Positions 1 to 9,782 of a DNA stretch of 64,000 bases are shown one piece after another (position 1 is the stretch's first letter; every line of letters begins with the position of its first letter). The translations under genes and the position numbers were made by a program. Under the pieces are notes generated by a model. It was not told the origin of the DNA. It worked only from the letters and a program-made list of their open reading frames with translations, and searched no databases. Source of the DNA: Saccharomycopsis fibuligera x Saccharomycopsis cf. fibuligera (lineage: Eukaryota > Ascomycota > Saccharomycetes > Ascoideales > Saccharomycopsidaceae); the NCBI GenBank assembly GCA_001936135.1, contig CP012816.1:2973501-3037500 (forward strand). Reading direction: 5' to 3'.

Positions 1-1
1 C

Positions 2-3000
2 ACTAAACGTTTTTTTGTTTTGCTTGCAATTTTCCTGATCAACACTCTGCCTTCCATATATGTCTTGATATTACTACCTTTAGAAAAAAACTCCAGAAGT
101 GGGTTGGCAGTTGCTATCACTCAATTTATCATATCCATTTTCACTGTTTTGTATTTTTCTTTCATGCCTTTAGGAAGTCTGTTTGGTTCTTACTTAAAGA
201 AAGAAGAAAGAAAGTACGCTCCAAGCAAAGCTTTCACTGCATCAGTTCACAAACTTCGAGGAAAAGCATTACTCTCATCATATGGATTGTGGACCGCAGT
301 TTTTTTAGCAAAATTTTTGGAATCATACTTTTTCTTAGTTCTTTCGATTCGCGACCCTATTAGAGAGTTAAGCATCATGAAGGTTACTAATTGCTCAAAT
401 GATATAGTTTTTGGGAGCTTCATATGTCGCCATCAGCCAAAATTTGTGCTTATAATCATGTATATCACTGATTTATTATTGTTCTTCTTAGACACATATT
501 TGTGGTACATTGTGTGGAATACTATATTTTCAGTGTGCAGATCGTTTTACATGGGTGTCTCTATTTGGACCCCTTGGAGAAATATTTTCTCAAGATTGCC
601 TAAAAGAATATTTTCTAAAGTCATATACTCAAGTGACAAAAATTTAAAACCCAAGTTAGTTGTTTCCCAAATATGGAATTCAGTGGTAATTTCAATGTAC
701 AGAGAGCATCTACTTTCGTTAGAGCACGTTCAGAAATTGATTTATCAGCAGGTTGCTACGCCCGGTGTCGATGAAATCGATTCACTAAAAGAACCAATTT
801 TTTTTGTTTCGCAGGAAGATAGATCTGTCAAATCTTCATTGTTTGATCATCAAACTGAAGCTCAAAGAAGAATAACTTTTTTTGCTCAATCTTTGTCAAC
901 GCCTATGCCAGAGCCTTGCCCAATTGATAGAATGCCAACTTTTTCTGTCCTCATACCACACTACGGTGAAAAAATCACATTAACTTTGAAAGAGATTATC
1001 AGGGAAGAAGATGAATACGCACACGTTACCTTACTAGAATACCTAAAGCAACTCCATCCATTGGAATGGATGTGCTTCGTGCAAGATACAAAAATGTTGG
1101 CGGAAGAAATGGAAAGTACGGCCTCGTCAGGTTCTTTTGATTCCGAGAAAGAAAAATACAATGATTTGCCATATTATTGTGTTGGATTCAAGTCAGCAAC
1201 CCCCGAATACATATTACGAACAAGAATTTGGGCATCTTTGAGATCTCAGACATTATACAGAACTATATCTGGTTTCATGAATTACTCTAGAGCAATCAAA
1301 CTTTTATATGACATTGAAAATCCGGATTTGAATGATTTTGAAGGCCTCGAACAAAAAAAGCACGAAAGCGCTGCTATTATGGCTTTAAGAAAATTTAGAA
1401 TTGTGGTGTCAATGCAGAGAATGGCAGAGTTTAATGCGGATGAAGAAGAGAATAAGGATTTTTTGTTGAGAGCTTATCCCGAGCTACAAATTTCTTATCT
1501 AGAAAAAGAATTGAATCCAGAAACAAACAAAATTACTTACTTCTCTTCATTGATTGACGGTAGTTGCGAAATTGATGAGACTGGAAAAAGACTTCCCAAA
1601 TATAGAATTAAACTATCAGGAAATCCAATTCTTGGTGATGGTAAAAGTGATAATCAAAATAACTCTTTAATCTTTTGCAGAGGCGAATACATACAGCTCG
1701 TCGATGCTAACCAAGATAACTACCTTGAGGAGTGCCTAAAAATTAGAAACGTTATAGCCGAGTTTGAAGAAGACTATCATCCTATGCAGTACTCAGTTGA
1801 TGGATCACACTTCGATAGTCCTTACCAAAATCCTATTGCCATTATCGGAACAAGAGAATATATTTTTTCAGAAAATATAGGTATCCTTGGAGACATTGCT
1901 GCTGGAAAGGAGCAGACCTTTGGTACGCTCTTTGCGCGTACTCTTGCTCAAATAGGAGGTAAATTACACTATGGCCATCCGGATTTTTTAAATGGAATAT
2001 TTATGACAACTCGTGGCGGTGTATCAAAGGCTCAAAAAGGTCTTCATTTAAATGAGGATATATACGCCGGAATGAACGCTGTTCTTAGGGGAGGACGAAT
2101 CAAGCATTGCGAATATATGCAATGTGGTAAGGGAAGAGACCTTGGATTTGGTTCAATTTTAAATTTCACTACAAAAATTGGAGCGGGGATGGGTGAGCAA
2201 ATGCTATCGAGAGAGTACTTCTACTTGGGAACTCAACTGCCATTGGATAGGTTTTTGTCATTTTATTACGGGCATCCTGGATTTCATTTGAATAATGTTT
2301 TCATTATACTATCTATGAAACTTTTATTGTTGGTGGCAGTTAATCTTTCTGCTTTATCCCACAATAGTACAATTTGTGAATATGACAAACACCGGCCACA
2401 TACAGACCCTAGAAAACCGCTTGGATGTTACAACCTTGTACCCGTCGTTGGTTGGTTAAAGAGATGCGTATTATCCATATTTGTGGTATTCGGAATCTCA
2501 TTTGTTCCATTGTGTGTTCAAGAACTCACTGAAAGAGGTATATGGAAAGCATTTACTCGAATAAGTAAACACTTTGCATCATTGTCACCATTATTTGAAG
2601 TATTTGTGTGTAAGATTTATGCACAGTCTTTAATCAATGACTTAGCTCTTGGAGGTGCGAAGTATATAGCCACTGGGAGAGGGTTTGCAACAATACGAGT
2701 ACCATTCGAAGTTATATATTCACGTTTCGCCTCCGAAAGTTTATACTTCGGAGCTTTAACCGCATTGATGATAATCTATTGCACATGTGCAATGTATAAT
2801 ATATCAATTGTTTGGTTCTGGTTCACAATCGTCGGTCTTTGCTTATCACCATTTTTATACAATCCTAACCAGTTTTCGTGGAACGACTTCTTCGTTGATT
2901 ATAAGAACTTTATAAAATGGCTATCATCAGGTAATAGTCAGGCTAAACAATCTTCCTGGATAAAATATACTAGAGATTTGAGATCACAACTCACTGGGTC

Positions 3001-3916
3001 CAAGAAAAAATCGCATGCTAAACGCGGTGACAAGCTTTCAACTAGCTTCAGAAAACCATCCCCAATGAATATTGTCTTGTATCAAATATTTGCAAAGTTA
3101 TTGATGACAATTTTTGTTTTGACGGCTTATCTTTTTGCCAATTCACATAAAAAAAATGGAAGTTCAGCACCATCTAGCGCTATATTGCGAATTGCGGTGG
3201 TAACATTGTGTCCTTTGGCATTAAATATGATTGTGCTTATCGTTGGATTTATATTATCAACAGTTTTAGGACCAGTATTTAGTTGCTTCTGCGGCAAATT
3301 TCCTCCTGTTATCGCCTTTCTGGTTCACAGTTTTTCTCTCTTTAATCATATCATATTTTTTGAAATACTTTGGTTTTTGCAAGAGTGGAATTTTCCTAAG
3401 ACAGTTTTAGGGCTAGCTGTCGTTACAATGATACAGGATTTGATATTCAAGATAATTATCACTTTATTCATTTCCAAAGAGATGAAACATGATATCGCCA
3501 ATAAAGCCTGGTGGTCTGGTGGATGGCTTACTTCTGGTTTGGGATGGCATGTGGTTACACAGCCGCTCAGGGAATTTTTGTGTAAAATAATTGAACTAAG
3601 CATGTTTACCAACGATTTTATTTTAGGGCACTTCCTACTTTTCCTCCAAATTCCAATATTATTAATTCCTGGTATTAACAAATGGCATTCCTTAATGTTG
3701 TTTTGGTTGAAACCAGGAAAGCAAATAAGACCCCACGTTTTAACAACAAAACAAAGAAGAAAGCAAAAGATTGTGGTTGCTGCCTACCTGGTAATGTTTA
3801 TTTTTATACTAGCATTTTTCATTTTACTTTTCATGGTGCCCTTTTTCTTGGAAAAAGTCTTCAAAGTTGACTTATTTGCCTACGTGCCTGAAAATCTCCA
3901 AATTCTATTTTATTAG
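2..3916 (+). CDS. FKS3: FKS-family 1,3-beta-D-glucan synthase catalytic subunit, 5'-truncated by the window edge
   Basis: Polytopic plasma-membrane enzyme of family GT48 that polymerises cell-wall beta-1,3-glucan from UDP-glucose. The frame is open at the left edge, so about 1300 C-terminal residues are visible and roughly 530 N-terminal ones lie outside. Early on comes the hot-spot-1 motif FLVLSIRDP, then the large cytoplasmic catalytic region (HPDFLNGIFMTTRGG, GLHLNEDIYAGMNA, KGRDLGFGSI, GTQLPLDRFLSFYYGHPGFH), then a block of C-terminal membrane helices. Hot spot 2 reads GWLKRCVLSIF, whereas Fks1 proteins usually have D-W-(I/V)-R-R-Y-T-L, which hints at a divergent paralog. Several S. cerevisiae chromosome XIII neighbours (YMR256C to YMR291W) occur in this window, which weakly favours the YMR306W (FKS3) lineage. 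The family is certain; the paralog symbol is a guess. The stop lies 87 bp from the stop of the convergent YIH1. Confidence 0.93.
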   Translation, partial: TKRFFVLLAIFLINTLPSIYVLILLPLEKNSRSGLAVAITQFIISIFTVLYFSFMPLGSLFGSYLKKEERKYAPSKAFTASVHKLRGKALLSSYGLWTAVFLAKFLESYFFLVLSIRDPIRELSIMKVTNCSNDIVFGSFICRHQPKFVLIIMYITDLLLFFLDTYLWYIVWNTIFSVCRSFYMGVSIWTPWRNIFSRLPKRIFSKVIYSSDKNLKPKLVVSQIWNSVVISMYREHLLSLEHVQKLIYQQVATPGVDEIDSLKEPIFFVSQEDRSVKSSLFDHQTEAQRRITFFAQSLSTPMPEPCPIDRMPTFSVLIPHYGEKITLTLKEIIREEDEYAHVTLLEYLKQLHPLEWMCFVQDTKMLAEEMESTASSGSFDSEKEKYNDLPYYCVGFKSATPEYILRTRIWASLRSQTLYRTISGFMNYSRAIKLLYDIENPDLNDFEGLEQKKHESAAIMALRKFRIVVSMQRMAEFNADEEENKDFLLRAYPELQISYLEKELNPETNKITYFSSLIDGSCEIDETGKRLPKYRIKLSGNPILGDGKSDNQNNSLIFCRGEYIQLVDANQDNYLEECLKIRNVIAEFEEDYHPMQYSVDGSHFDSPYQNPIAIIGTREYIFSENIGILGDIAAGKEQTFGTLFARTLAQIGGKLHYGHPDFLNGIFMTTRGGVSKAQKGLHLNEDIYAGMNAVLRGGRIKHCEYMQCGKGRDLGFGSILNFTTKIGAGMGEQMLSREYFYLGTQLPLDRFLSFYYGHPGFHLNNVFIILSMKLLLLVAVNLSALSHNSTICEYDKHRPHTDPRKPLGCYNLVPVVGWLKRCVLSIFVVFGISFVPLCVQELTERGIWKAFTRISKHFASLSPLFEVFVCKIYAQSLINDLALGGAKYIATGRGFATIRVPFEVIYSRFASESLYFGALTALMIIYCTCAMYNISIVWFWFTIVGLCLSPFLYNPNQFSWNDFFVDYKNFIKWLSSGNSQAKQSSWIKYTRDLRSQLTGSKKKSHAKRGDKLSTSFRKPSPMNIVLYQIFAKLLMTIFVLTAYLFANSHKKNGSSAPSSAILRIAVVTLCPLALNMIVLIVGFILSTVLGPVFSCFCGKFPPVIAFLVHSFSLFNHIIFFEILWFLQEWNFPKTVLGLAVVTMIQDLIFKIIITLFISKEMKHDIANKAWWSGGWLTSGLGWHVVTQPLREFLCKIIELSMFTNDFILGHFLLFLQIPILLIPGINKWHSLMLFWLKPGKQIRPHVLTTKQRRKQKIVVAAYLVMFIFILAFFILLFMVPFFLEKVFKVDLFAYVPENLQILFY

Positions 3917-4003
3917 TTGCAGCAAGTTATTAATAAAAAGTTTGATACTCAGTTTTAGCTAACTGGCTTTTTTTTTCATAATTCCCGACTTTCATTAGTA
4001 AAA

Positions 4004-4807
4004 TCAATGTCTATTTTTTTTTTCTGCGCTTGAAAATCCACCATTTATCAATGCTTCTCTTGAAGTTGAATTAATATGTTTGAATCTGTCTGGCCCAATA
4101 TGGGTACCACCAAACCATCTGACATCTACCACTAAACAATTCCAAGCATCCATTAAAGTCATTAAATGTAACATTCTGCTACCAGCAGCAGTTTCGCCAT
4201 CATCGTCAGAATCCAGAATTATCGTTCCATCTGCATTTTTTATTCTCCAAGCGCACATTGAATGCTGAGATTTTGCGACTTTTCTGTTTGTTCTCAATTG
4301 GTATAAGCGTTCATTTACATCATCATCGCTATGCACCTCACAGGCGAAGCCCATAAACGTAGACCCTCTATCCGTTATTGCATCAGAAACGGCCCAGTAT
4401 TTTGTAAGTTCTTCATCAGTAGTTGAATAATCAATGTAATCATCATCATAGTTGGACAGACTGTCTTCTGGGTATGCTTCCTTGAAATCTGCTAGTTTTG
4501 GCTCAATTTCCGTCAAGAAATCAAAGAGGCATACTTGTCCTTGGTGAAAGACCTCATTAAGCGTGAGTTGAAACAAACTTACGAGTTTGTCATCAAGAGC
4601 TTTGTCAACTTTACGGGTTGAACTGACGAGTAGGATGTTTGGCGGGACTTGCTGATCTGGGTATTCGTCATTGAAAGATAATCGGACTTTAAACTCTTGG
4701 TGATCGGGGATGATTATTTCTATAATGTTTTCTGTAAGCTTTGTTAAAGAGCTTGGATAGATTGCTTCTATTGCATCGAGTTCGTCTATAAATTCCTGTA
4801 GCACCAT
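4004..4807 (-). CDS. YIH1: Yih1/IMPACT, inhibitor of Gcn1-Gcn2 signalling
   Basis: Cytosolic regulator of general amino-acid control: Yih1 binds Gcn1 through its RWD domain and so keeps it from activating the eIF2alpha kinase Gcn2. The 267-residue protein is close to S. cerevisiae Yih1 (258). Residues 1 to about 115 form the RWD domain (FIDELDAIEAIYP, then PPNILLVSS). Residues from about 150 form the IMPACT/UPF0029 domain with GSTFMGFACEV, the conserved R-K-A-x-HSMCAWR region, AGSRMLHLM and the signature RWFGGTHIGPDRF. The ATG at 4807 starts at the family N-terminus. The gene is divergent from TAH1 (291 bp between start codons), the same arrangement as YCR059C/YCR060W in S. cerevisiae, which supports both calls. 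Confidence 0.95.
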   Translation of the reverse strand: MVLQEFIDELDAIEAIYPSSLTKLTENIIEIIIPDHQEFKVRLSFNDEYPDQQVPPNILLVSSTRKVDKALDDKLVSLFQLTLNEVFHQGQVCLFDFLTEIEPKLADFKEAYPEDSLSNYDDDYIDYSTTDEELTKYWAVSDAITDRGSTFMGFACEVHSDDDVNERLYQLRTNRKVAKSQHSMCAWRIKNADGTIILDSDDDGETAAGSRMLHLMTLMDAWNCLVVDVRWFGGTHIGPDRFKHINSTSREALINGGFSSAEKKNRH

Positions 4808-5098
4808 TATGGGAATATAATCTTTTTTCCCTCTATTACGATAGACAGTTTTTGGCCCATTCGTTGTACCGGCTTATCAGCCTGGAGTTAAGGTTCTTGA
4901 ATGATGATTCCGATTTTGAATTTTACCAAATTTTTTTTTTCCAGATTTTTCCGACTTGATGCATGCACGGCTACATAATTTGTTTTTTTTAAAAACAAAC
5001 GAAATAAAAAAATAAAGCTTCATTTCTGACGCCATAAAGTTCCTCAACTGTGGTTCTAGTAATTTATTGGATTTTATGAACAGCTCTCCAGCTTGAAG

Positions 5099-6253
5099 AT
5101 GGCGGAAATACTCAAAAAGAAAGGCAATGATTCATTTAAAAATTGCGAATACAAGAAAGCTGCCAAATTATACCGTGATGCCATCGTTTTAGATCCATCT
5201 AATCCTGTGCTCTATTCTAACCGATCCATGTGCTTCTTGAAGCTCAAAGACTGGCCGAGAGTATTACTGGATTCCAACAAAGGAATTCAATTATGTGAAA
5301 ACAAACCAGAGCATAACAAGACTTTAGTAAAGTTACTTTATCGAAAAGGTCTTGCGCTTCTACAGATAAGAAACACTGCTGATGGTAACGGCAATAAAAA
5401 CATGAACGAAAAAGATGCGAGAAAAGCTTTTGAAGATGGATTACATATTGATCCTGGTAATTCATTAATTCGAAAGGAATTGGCCTCTTTAGATGAAGAA
5501 AAAGATCAAAATACTAAAGACGTATGCGGAAAAACATCACGGCTCCAAAAAATTGAGATTGAGGAGGTAGAAATGTTACCAAAAGAGTATCAGGCTCTCA
5601 TTAATGGTCTGTCAAAATCTGATGTGAGACTCAATAAGACTGTAGCAAAACGGACTTTATCATCATCATCATCGGTATCAGAATCATCACCGGGATTATC
5701 ACTGTTACCAGAAATCTCAAAATCACTGTCATCATTATCAATTTCTAAGCCAAAACTTTCGATTCAGGAAATTGACACCAAACCAGACACAAATAAAGTG
5801 CGACACTCGAATGATCAGAAGAAGTCGAACGAGTTATCACCATCATCGAACAACGACATGATAAAACTATCATTTCCACAAATCCCAACCCACTTTTATC
5901 TAACTTCATTGACTAAATATCAGGGTCTTCAAAGATACCAAGCCTATAACTATGTGATTGGTGTTTCCCCATCAACATATCTTAAGGTGTTTGAAGTTGG
6001 TGGAGTTGATACTGAATTCTTAGAGTTTTTTCTAGATGCGGTGATATACACTATTGAAGCAGAGAACAATGGGGTACAAGATGATAATGAGACAACAAAG
6101 AAAAAAGTCTTGGTTTTGTTGAAAACATTCACTAGATTGAAAAGATTTGAATTATCTAAGATGCTTTGCTCTGATGGCAAAATTGAAAAAGTCATTAAAC
6201 TATTGAAAATGTCTGGGCTTGATGATGAGAATGCCTACGGCAAATGGATGTAA
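5099..6253 (+). CDS. TAH1: Tah1-type TPR co-chaperone with an RPAP3-like C-terminal domain (R2TP complex)
   Basis: R2TP subunit that docks Hsp90 and binds Pih1, helping to assemble snoRNPs, RNA polymerases and PIKK kinases. The start is the ATG at 5099, giving 384 residues. Residues 1-130 hold TPR repeats with carboxylate-clamp candidates (K8-G-N10, N41 in YSNRSM, the YRKG at 81-84). At about 155-164 the segment IEEVEMLPKEY resembles the Pih1-binding tail of S. cerevisiae Tah1 (VVEVDELPEGY). A Ser-rich linker follows, then about 260-370 resembles the RPAP3 C-terminal domain (FPQIPTHFYLTSL, PSTYLKVFEVGG, FLEFFLDAV). S. cerevisiae Tah1 (111 residues) ends just after the Pih1-binding tail, so this is the long form seen in animal RPAP3. 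The divergent YIH1 neighbour supports the identity. The C-terminal domain call rests on remembered family patterns and is a little less sure. Confidence 0.85.
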   Translation: MAEILKKKGNDSFKNCEYKKAAKLYRDAIVLDPSNPVLYSNRSMCFLKLKDWPRVLLDSNKGIQLCENKPEHNKTLVKLLYRKGLALLQIRNTADGNGNKNMNEKDARKAFEDGLHIDPGNSLIRKELASLDEEKDQNTKDVCGKTSRLQKIEIEEVEMLPKEYQALINGLSKSDVRLNKTVAKRTLSSSSSVSESSPGLSLLPEISKSLSSLSISKPKLSIQEIDTKPDTNKVRHSNDQKKSNELSPSSNNDMIKLSFPQIPTHFYLTSLTKYQGLQRYQAYNYVIGVSPSTYLKVFEVGGVDTEFLEFFLDAVIYTIEAENNGVQDDNETTKKKVLVLLKTFTRLKRFELSKMLCSDGKIEKVIKLLKMSGLDDENAYGKWM

Positions 6254-6418
6254 AAAAAGGTACCTTTTACTTGAAAGTTATAACAACTTTTTTCTTTTGA
6301 TAAAATAGATTACATTGTACATTACTTTTATAATATTTAAGAAAGAATTTTTCGATTATTCAGTTTGCTCTTTTTTGATAGAAATAATTTGAAAAACAAA
6401 ACGTAAACCGGTAACTGA

Positions 6419-7609
6419 TTAAGCTCTTCTTGGGAAGCCCTTAGCAATCATTGCCTTTTCCAAACTTGCCCAGAAATACTCTGAGATCTCTTTATCATTG
6501 AATCTTCTATTTCTATCTATTTTAATCACTTCTACATTCCAATTCTGCACGTTTTTATTTATCATATCGCCTTCGTATGCAATATGATACCCTTTGTGCT
6601 TCTGAAATAACTTTTCCGGGTCCTGAATTGCATAACCTTTGAACTGCCACGGCTGGCCTGTTGTAAAGATAGCGACAACTCTATTCCAGTAATCCTGCTT
6701 TGTGAAAAATTCTGTGGAGTTGACAATAAGGAATTTTTGTGGACCCAAATGCGCCAAGTTTTTCTTGATGATGAGCAAAGAAGAAGAAGCGCTGGTTAAT
6801 GATTGAGTAGTTGGCTCCTTGAAAGTGCCATACTCTAAGAAATCTTTAACATTTTGCATTTGCAAGAGAGCTGATGTAGATGGTGAAAGGAGAATAATTG
6901 GGCTTTCGTTTTTTCTTGACTTTGGTGGTACTCCTCCAGGGGGTTTCCCCACTTTGTGTGCATTATTGCTGCTTGCGGATTTTTTCATGTCAGACTTTAG
7001 CTGGTTGATAATCTTGAGCTGTGCGTCTTTGATCAAGTAATTAAAATTGATTAGTTTTTCACCTTGGAAGAAATTTTCGTGTAGTAAAGGTGCCTCAGCT
7101 GGATTTATCAGAGCAGCAGTTGCTGCTTGACTTTGAATTGGGGCCACATTGCTGGCTATACTTGCAGCTGCCCCTGGAGTACCGCGTAGCGGGGTCTCTG
7201 AAACTGAATAAGCGCCAGTGGCAGTACCAGGAGTAGCGTCAGCAGTGCCAGCTCCACCCGCCAAAGCAGGAAGCACGTCAGTATTCCCTTGCAAATAGTT
7301 GATTAAGTCATTTTTGTTCTTGAAATTGATGGTCTCAATTTTCTTCAACTGGGAGTCGGAGATATAGTCGGCCACCGAGGAGTCCTTATGCAAAAAGGCA
7401 TTGTATATGGCGCGCAATGGTAGAGGCTTGTCATCAATACGATAATTAGTCAAGTCGTTCAAGTTGTACTGCTGCTGTTCATTTTTGGAATTATGTAGCA
7501 CTAGAGTGGTGGCCGTGGCGATATCCTGCGTAGGCGCATTATTGGCTAGAAGTTCGATTTTGTAATTATTGGAAATTGCGCTTCTGAGAAGCGGTATGAT
7601 TTCTGTCAT
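6419..7609 (-). CDS. CDC73: Cdc73, Paf1-complex subunit
   Basis: Nuclear subunit of the Paf1 complex, which travels with RNA polymerase II and supports elongation, histone modification and 3'-end formation. Starting at the ATG at 7609 (MTEIIPLLRSAI) gives 396 residues, close to the S. cerevisiae protein (393). The frame stays open further upstream through a CA repeat, but that extension is low-complexity and the Cdc73 N-terminus aligns at this ATG. The middle is Ala/Gly/Thr-rich. The C-terminal Ras-like domain covers about residues 240-396: PIILLSPSTSALLQM, then FLIVNSTEFF, YWNRVVAIFTTGQPWQFKGY, and NWNVEVIKIDRNRRF near the end. It is convergent with TAH1 (165 bp between stops). Confidence 0.95.
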   Translation of the reverse strand: MTEIIPLLRSAISNNYKIELLANNAPTQDIATATTLVLHNSKNEQQQYNLNDLTNYRIDDKPLPLRAIYNAFLHKDSSVADYISDSQLKKIETINFKNKNDLINYLQGNTDVLPALAGGAGTADATPGTATGAYSVSETPLRGTPGAAASIASNVAPIQSQAATAALINPAEAPLLHENFFQGEKLINFNYLIKDAQLKIINQLKSDMKKSASSNNAHKVGKPPGGVPPKSRKNESPIILLSPSTSALLQMQNVKDFLEYGTFKEPTTQSLTSASSSLLIIKKNLAHLGPQKFLIVNSTEFFTKQDYWNRVVAIFTTGQPWQFKGYAIQDPEKLFQKHKGYHIAYEGDMINKNVQNWNVEVIKIDRNRRFNDKEISEYFWASLEKAMIAKGFPRRA

Positions 7610-7610
7610 T

Positions 7611-7630
7611 GTGTGTGTGTGTGTGTGTGT
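7611..7630. repeat. (GT)10 dinucleotide repeat directly upstream of the CDC73 start codon
   Basis: Ten GT units on the plus strand, which on the CDC73 strand is (AC)10 ending one base before the ATG. It is therefore leader or core-promoter sequence. Dinucleotide tracts vary in length, so leader length may be polymorphic between strains. Confidence 0.9.
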
Positions 7631-9077
7631 TCTTAAATATATGGGTGAAACCAGTGCTATCGATTGGCCATCACCTTCAACAACAGCGTCAATGAATATT
7701 TCATTTTGTTTTTTTTCTTGTTTTCTATTTTTTGTTCCAGCCACAGCAAGTTTCGAGGGGGGCTGTCCACCTGACCAAACGGTCGGAACTATCTGAGCGG
7801 CTGGTATCATTTTTGGAAGGAATCACGACTCGAAACAGTTCAAGGGAAGTGTTATTTTATCACTTCTCGGTGCGTAGGACAACACGCTACGATTCTCAAG
7901 CTTACTGGGCATGGAAATGCTGAGTCCATGAATTAACGTTAAATGCACTATACAGGCTATCACTAAGCGGCTCAGTTTCGCTACGGATGGCAGTACTGCT
8001 GCCCCCGTCGCTGAAGAAGCTTCATATAAGCGTCGACACTAACACTGTCTACATCAAGACCATCACGATAGTAGGCCAGACAACCAAGTTTAGGGCCTCG
8101 AGCCATTAACTTTCCTGACTAGTGTTTGAACAATAAACAACCTTCTGTATTTTAAAACGAGTGAGTGGTATTCTGGTACAGCGGTTTCCCACCGTTGCGC
8201 GGTAGTGAACTTTCCCTATTTGTGCTTAGTGTCAATGTTGCACGTTTTATGCTTAGACCAGTGCTCCAGAAGAACGTGCACCAGGCAATTAGTTTCTAAA
8301 CCCATTTTAAAGGTCTACGCAAGTTTTTTCTAGGTATGACAATTTTTCGTCATCAGCGTGCCTTGCAAGATTTCAGCAGCAAGGCTCCTTCTAATTTCGC
8401 TTACTGGTTACCTGTGAAATATCTATATGACAAATCAAAATAATTTCATTGGCTGCTCACGGTCGAGAAAAGTCAGATGCGTGGGAAACTGCGCTCTTTA
8501 TGAATTGGGAATAAAAGCCAACTATAAGTATCTTTTTCTCTTTTTGACAAGCCTTATTGTAGAACAGGATGGACACTTTCATGTAAATGGCACAACGTGG
8601 CTCTTGTCCATTTCAACACTCCCTGTCCCACCACGCTGCAGTATACGGCCTGCTTTGCAGACATCAAACTGCCAGGCTATCCTGCGGTTAATCCACAAGT
8701 TGAGTTCAAACACACGAACAGCTTGTACAGTCTCCATACAACCGTTGGCGATTATGTGTGCTGATGTAGCTTTGCTGCCCTAAAATTTTCGTCTTAGTTC
8801 TCCGATTGCGAAGCCGCTGTCCCTGGCCAATGACAAAGACGCTCCTGGATGGATAAATAAGTAAATATATCCGCCAGCCCTAATTGTTTTTTCCCTGCTC
8901 CTCTTTTTACTCTTTGTTTGCCTCTACATCTTTGCTTGCTCCAGTGCTATTGAAGCTCACACCCCTACCTACTGTGTACTTTTTAGATTATCTGAACAAA
9001 GTAGACAAATAATCAAATCTATTCAAAATCAACCGATAAGTCAGTTCCAAAAAGAAAAACCCACATAAATCCCGATA
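7631..9077. promoter_or_regulatory. Divergent intergenic region CDC73/SOD2 (1.4 kb)
   Basis: No gene was recognised here. It is long for a yeast divergent promoter. Within about 250 bp of the SOD2 ATG there is an A/T-rich TATA-like stretch (about 8848-8870, AAATATAT) and a CCCCT at 8962-8966, which matches the core of the general stress element bound by Msn2/4-type factors. Both are motif matches only. A 118-codon ATG frame at 8427-8783 resembles no family I know. Confidence 0.5.
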
Positions 9078-9782
9078 ATGTCTTCCATCTTAGCCAGTAC
9101 CTTTCGTCATTCTGTCAGAAACCAAGCTCAATTGATCTCTACCAGAAACTCAATTGGTGTCTTGTCCACCGTTAGAACCAAAGTCACTTTACCAGATTTG
9201 GACTGGGACTATGGTGCTTTAGAGCCACACATCTCTGGTCAAATTAATGAGTTGCACCACAAGAAGCATCATCAAACTTATGTCAATGGTTTCAATGATG
9301 CTACAGAAAAATTATTAGTTGCAGAATCTAAGAACGATGCTAAAGCTGCTGTTGGCTTGCAACAAAACATCAAATTCCACGGGGGTGGTTTTGTTAACCA
9401 CAACTTGTTCTGGAAAAACTTGTCCCCAACTTCTAAATATGGTGGTGAACCACCAAGTGGCAAGTTGGCCGAGCAAATCAACACTCAATTCGGTTCTTTA
9501 GACAAATTGATTGGCTTAACTAACTCCAAATTGGCTGGTATCCAAGGTTCTGGTTGGGCTTTTATTGTTTTCAACAAGGAGACCAATGCTATCGAAGTGG
9601 TTCAACGTTACAATCAAGACACCGTTACCGGTTCATTGATCCCATTGGTGGCCATTGATGCTTGGGAGCATGCTTATTACTTGCAATACCAAAACGTTAA
9701 GGCTGAATACTTTAAAGCTATCTGGAATGTCATTAACTGGAAAGAAGCTGAATCTCGTTTTGCCACTGCCCTCTCCGCATGA
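9078..9782 (+). CDS. SOD2: Mitochondrial manganese superoxide dismutase
   Basis: Matrix enzyme converting superoxide to hydrogen peroxide and oxygen. The 234 residues begin with a basic, Ser/Arg-rich presequence (about 1-34), after which the mature protein starts near KVTLPDLDWDYGALEPHI. Expected Mn ligands are present: H60 (NELHHKKHHQTYV), H108 (NHNLFW), D194 and H198 (DAWEHAYYLQY). Length and motifs are those of fungal Sod2. The leucine codons use no CTG that I could find, typical of a highly expressed gene in this genome. Confidence 0.98.
   Translation: MSSILASTFRHSVRNQAQLISTRNSIGVLSTVRTKVTLPDLDWDYGALEPHISGQINELHHKKHHQTYVNGFNDATEKLLVAESKNDAKAAVGLQQNIKFHGGGFVNHNLFWKNLSPTSKYGGEPPSGKLAEQINTQFGSLDKLIGLTNSKLAGIQGSGWAFIVFNKETNAIEVVQRYNQDTVTGSLIPLVAIDAWEHAYYLQYQNVKAEYFKAIWNVINWKEAESRFATALSA

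Noticed and set aside
8427-8783. 118-codon ATG frame upstream of SOD2
   Set aside because: No domain, unusual composition and no family resemblance; a chance frame is more likely.
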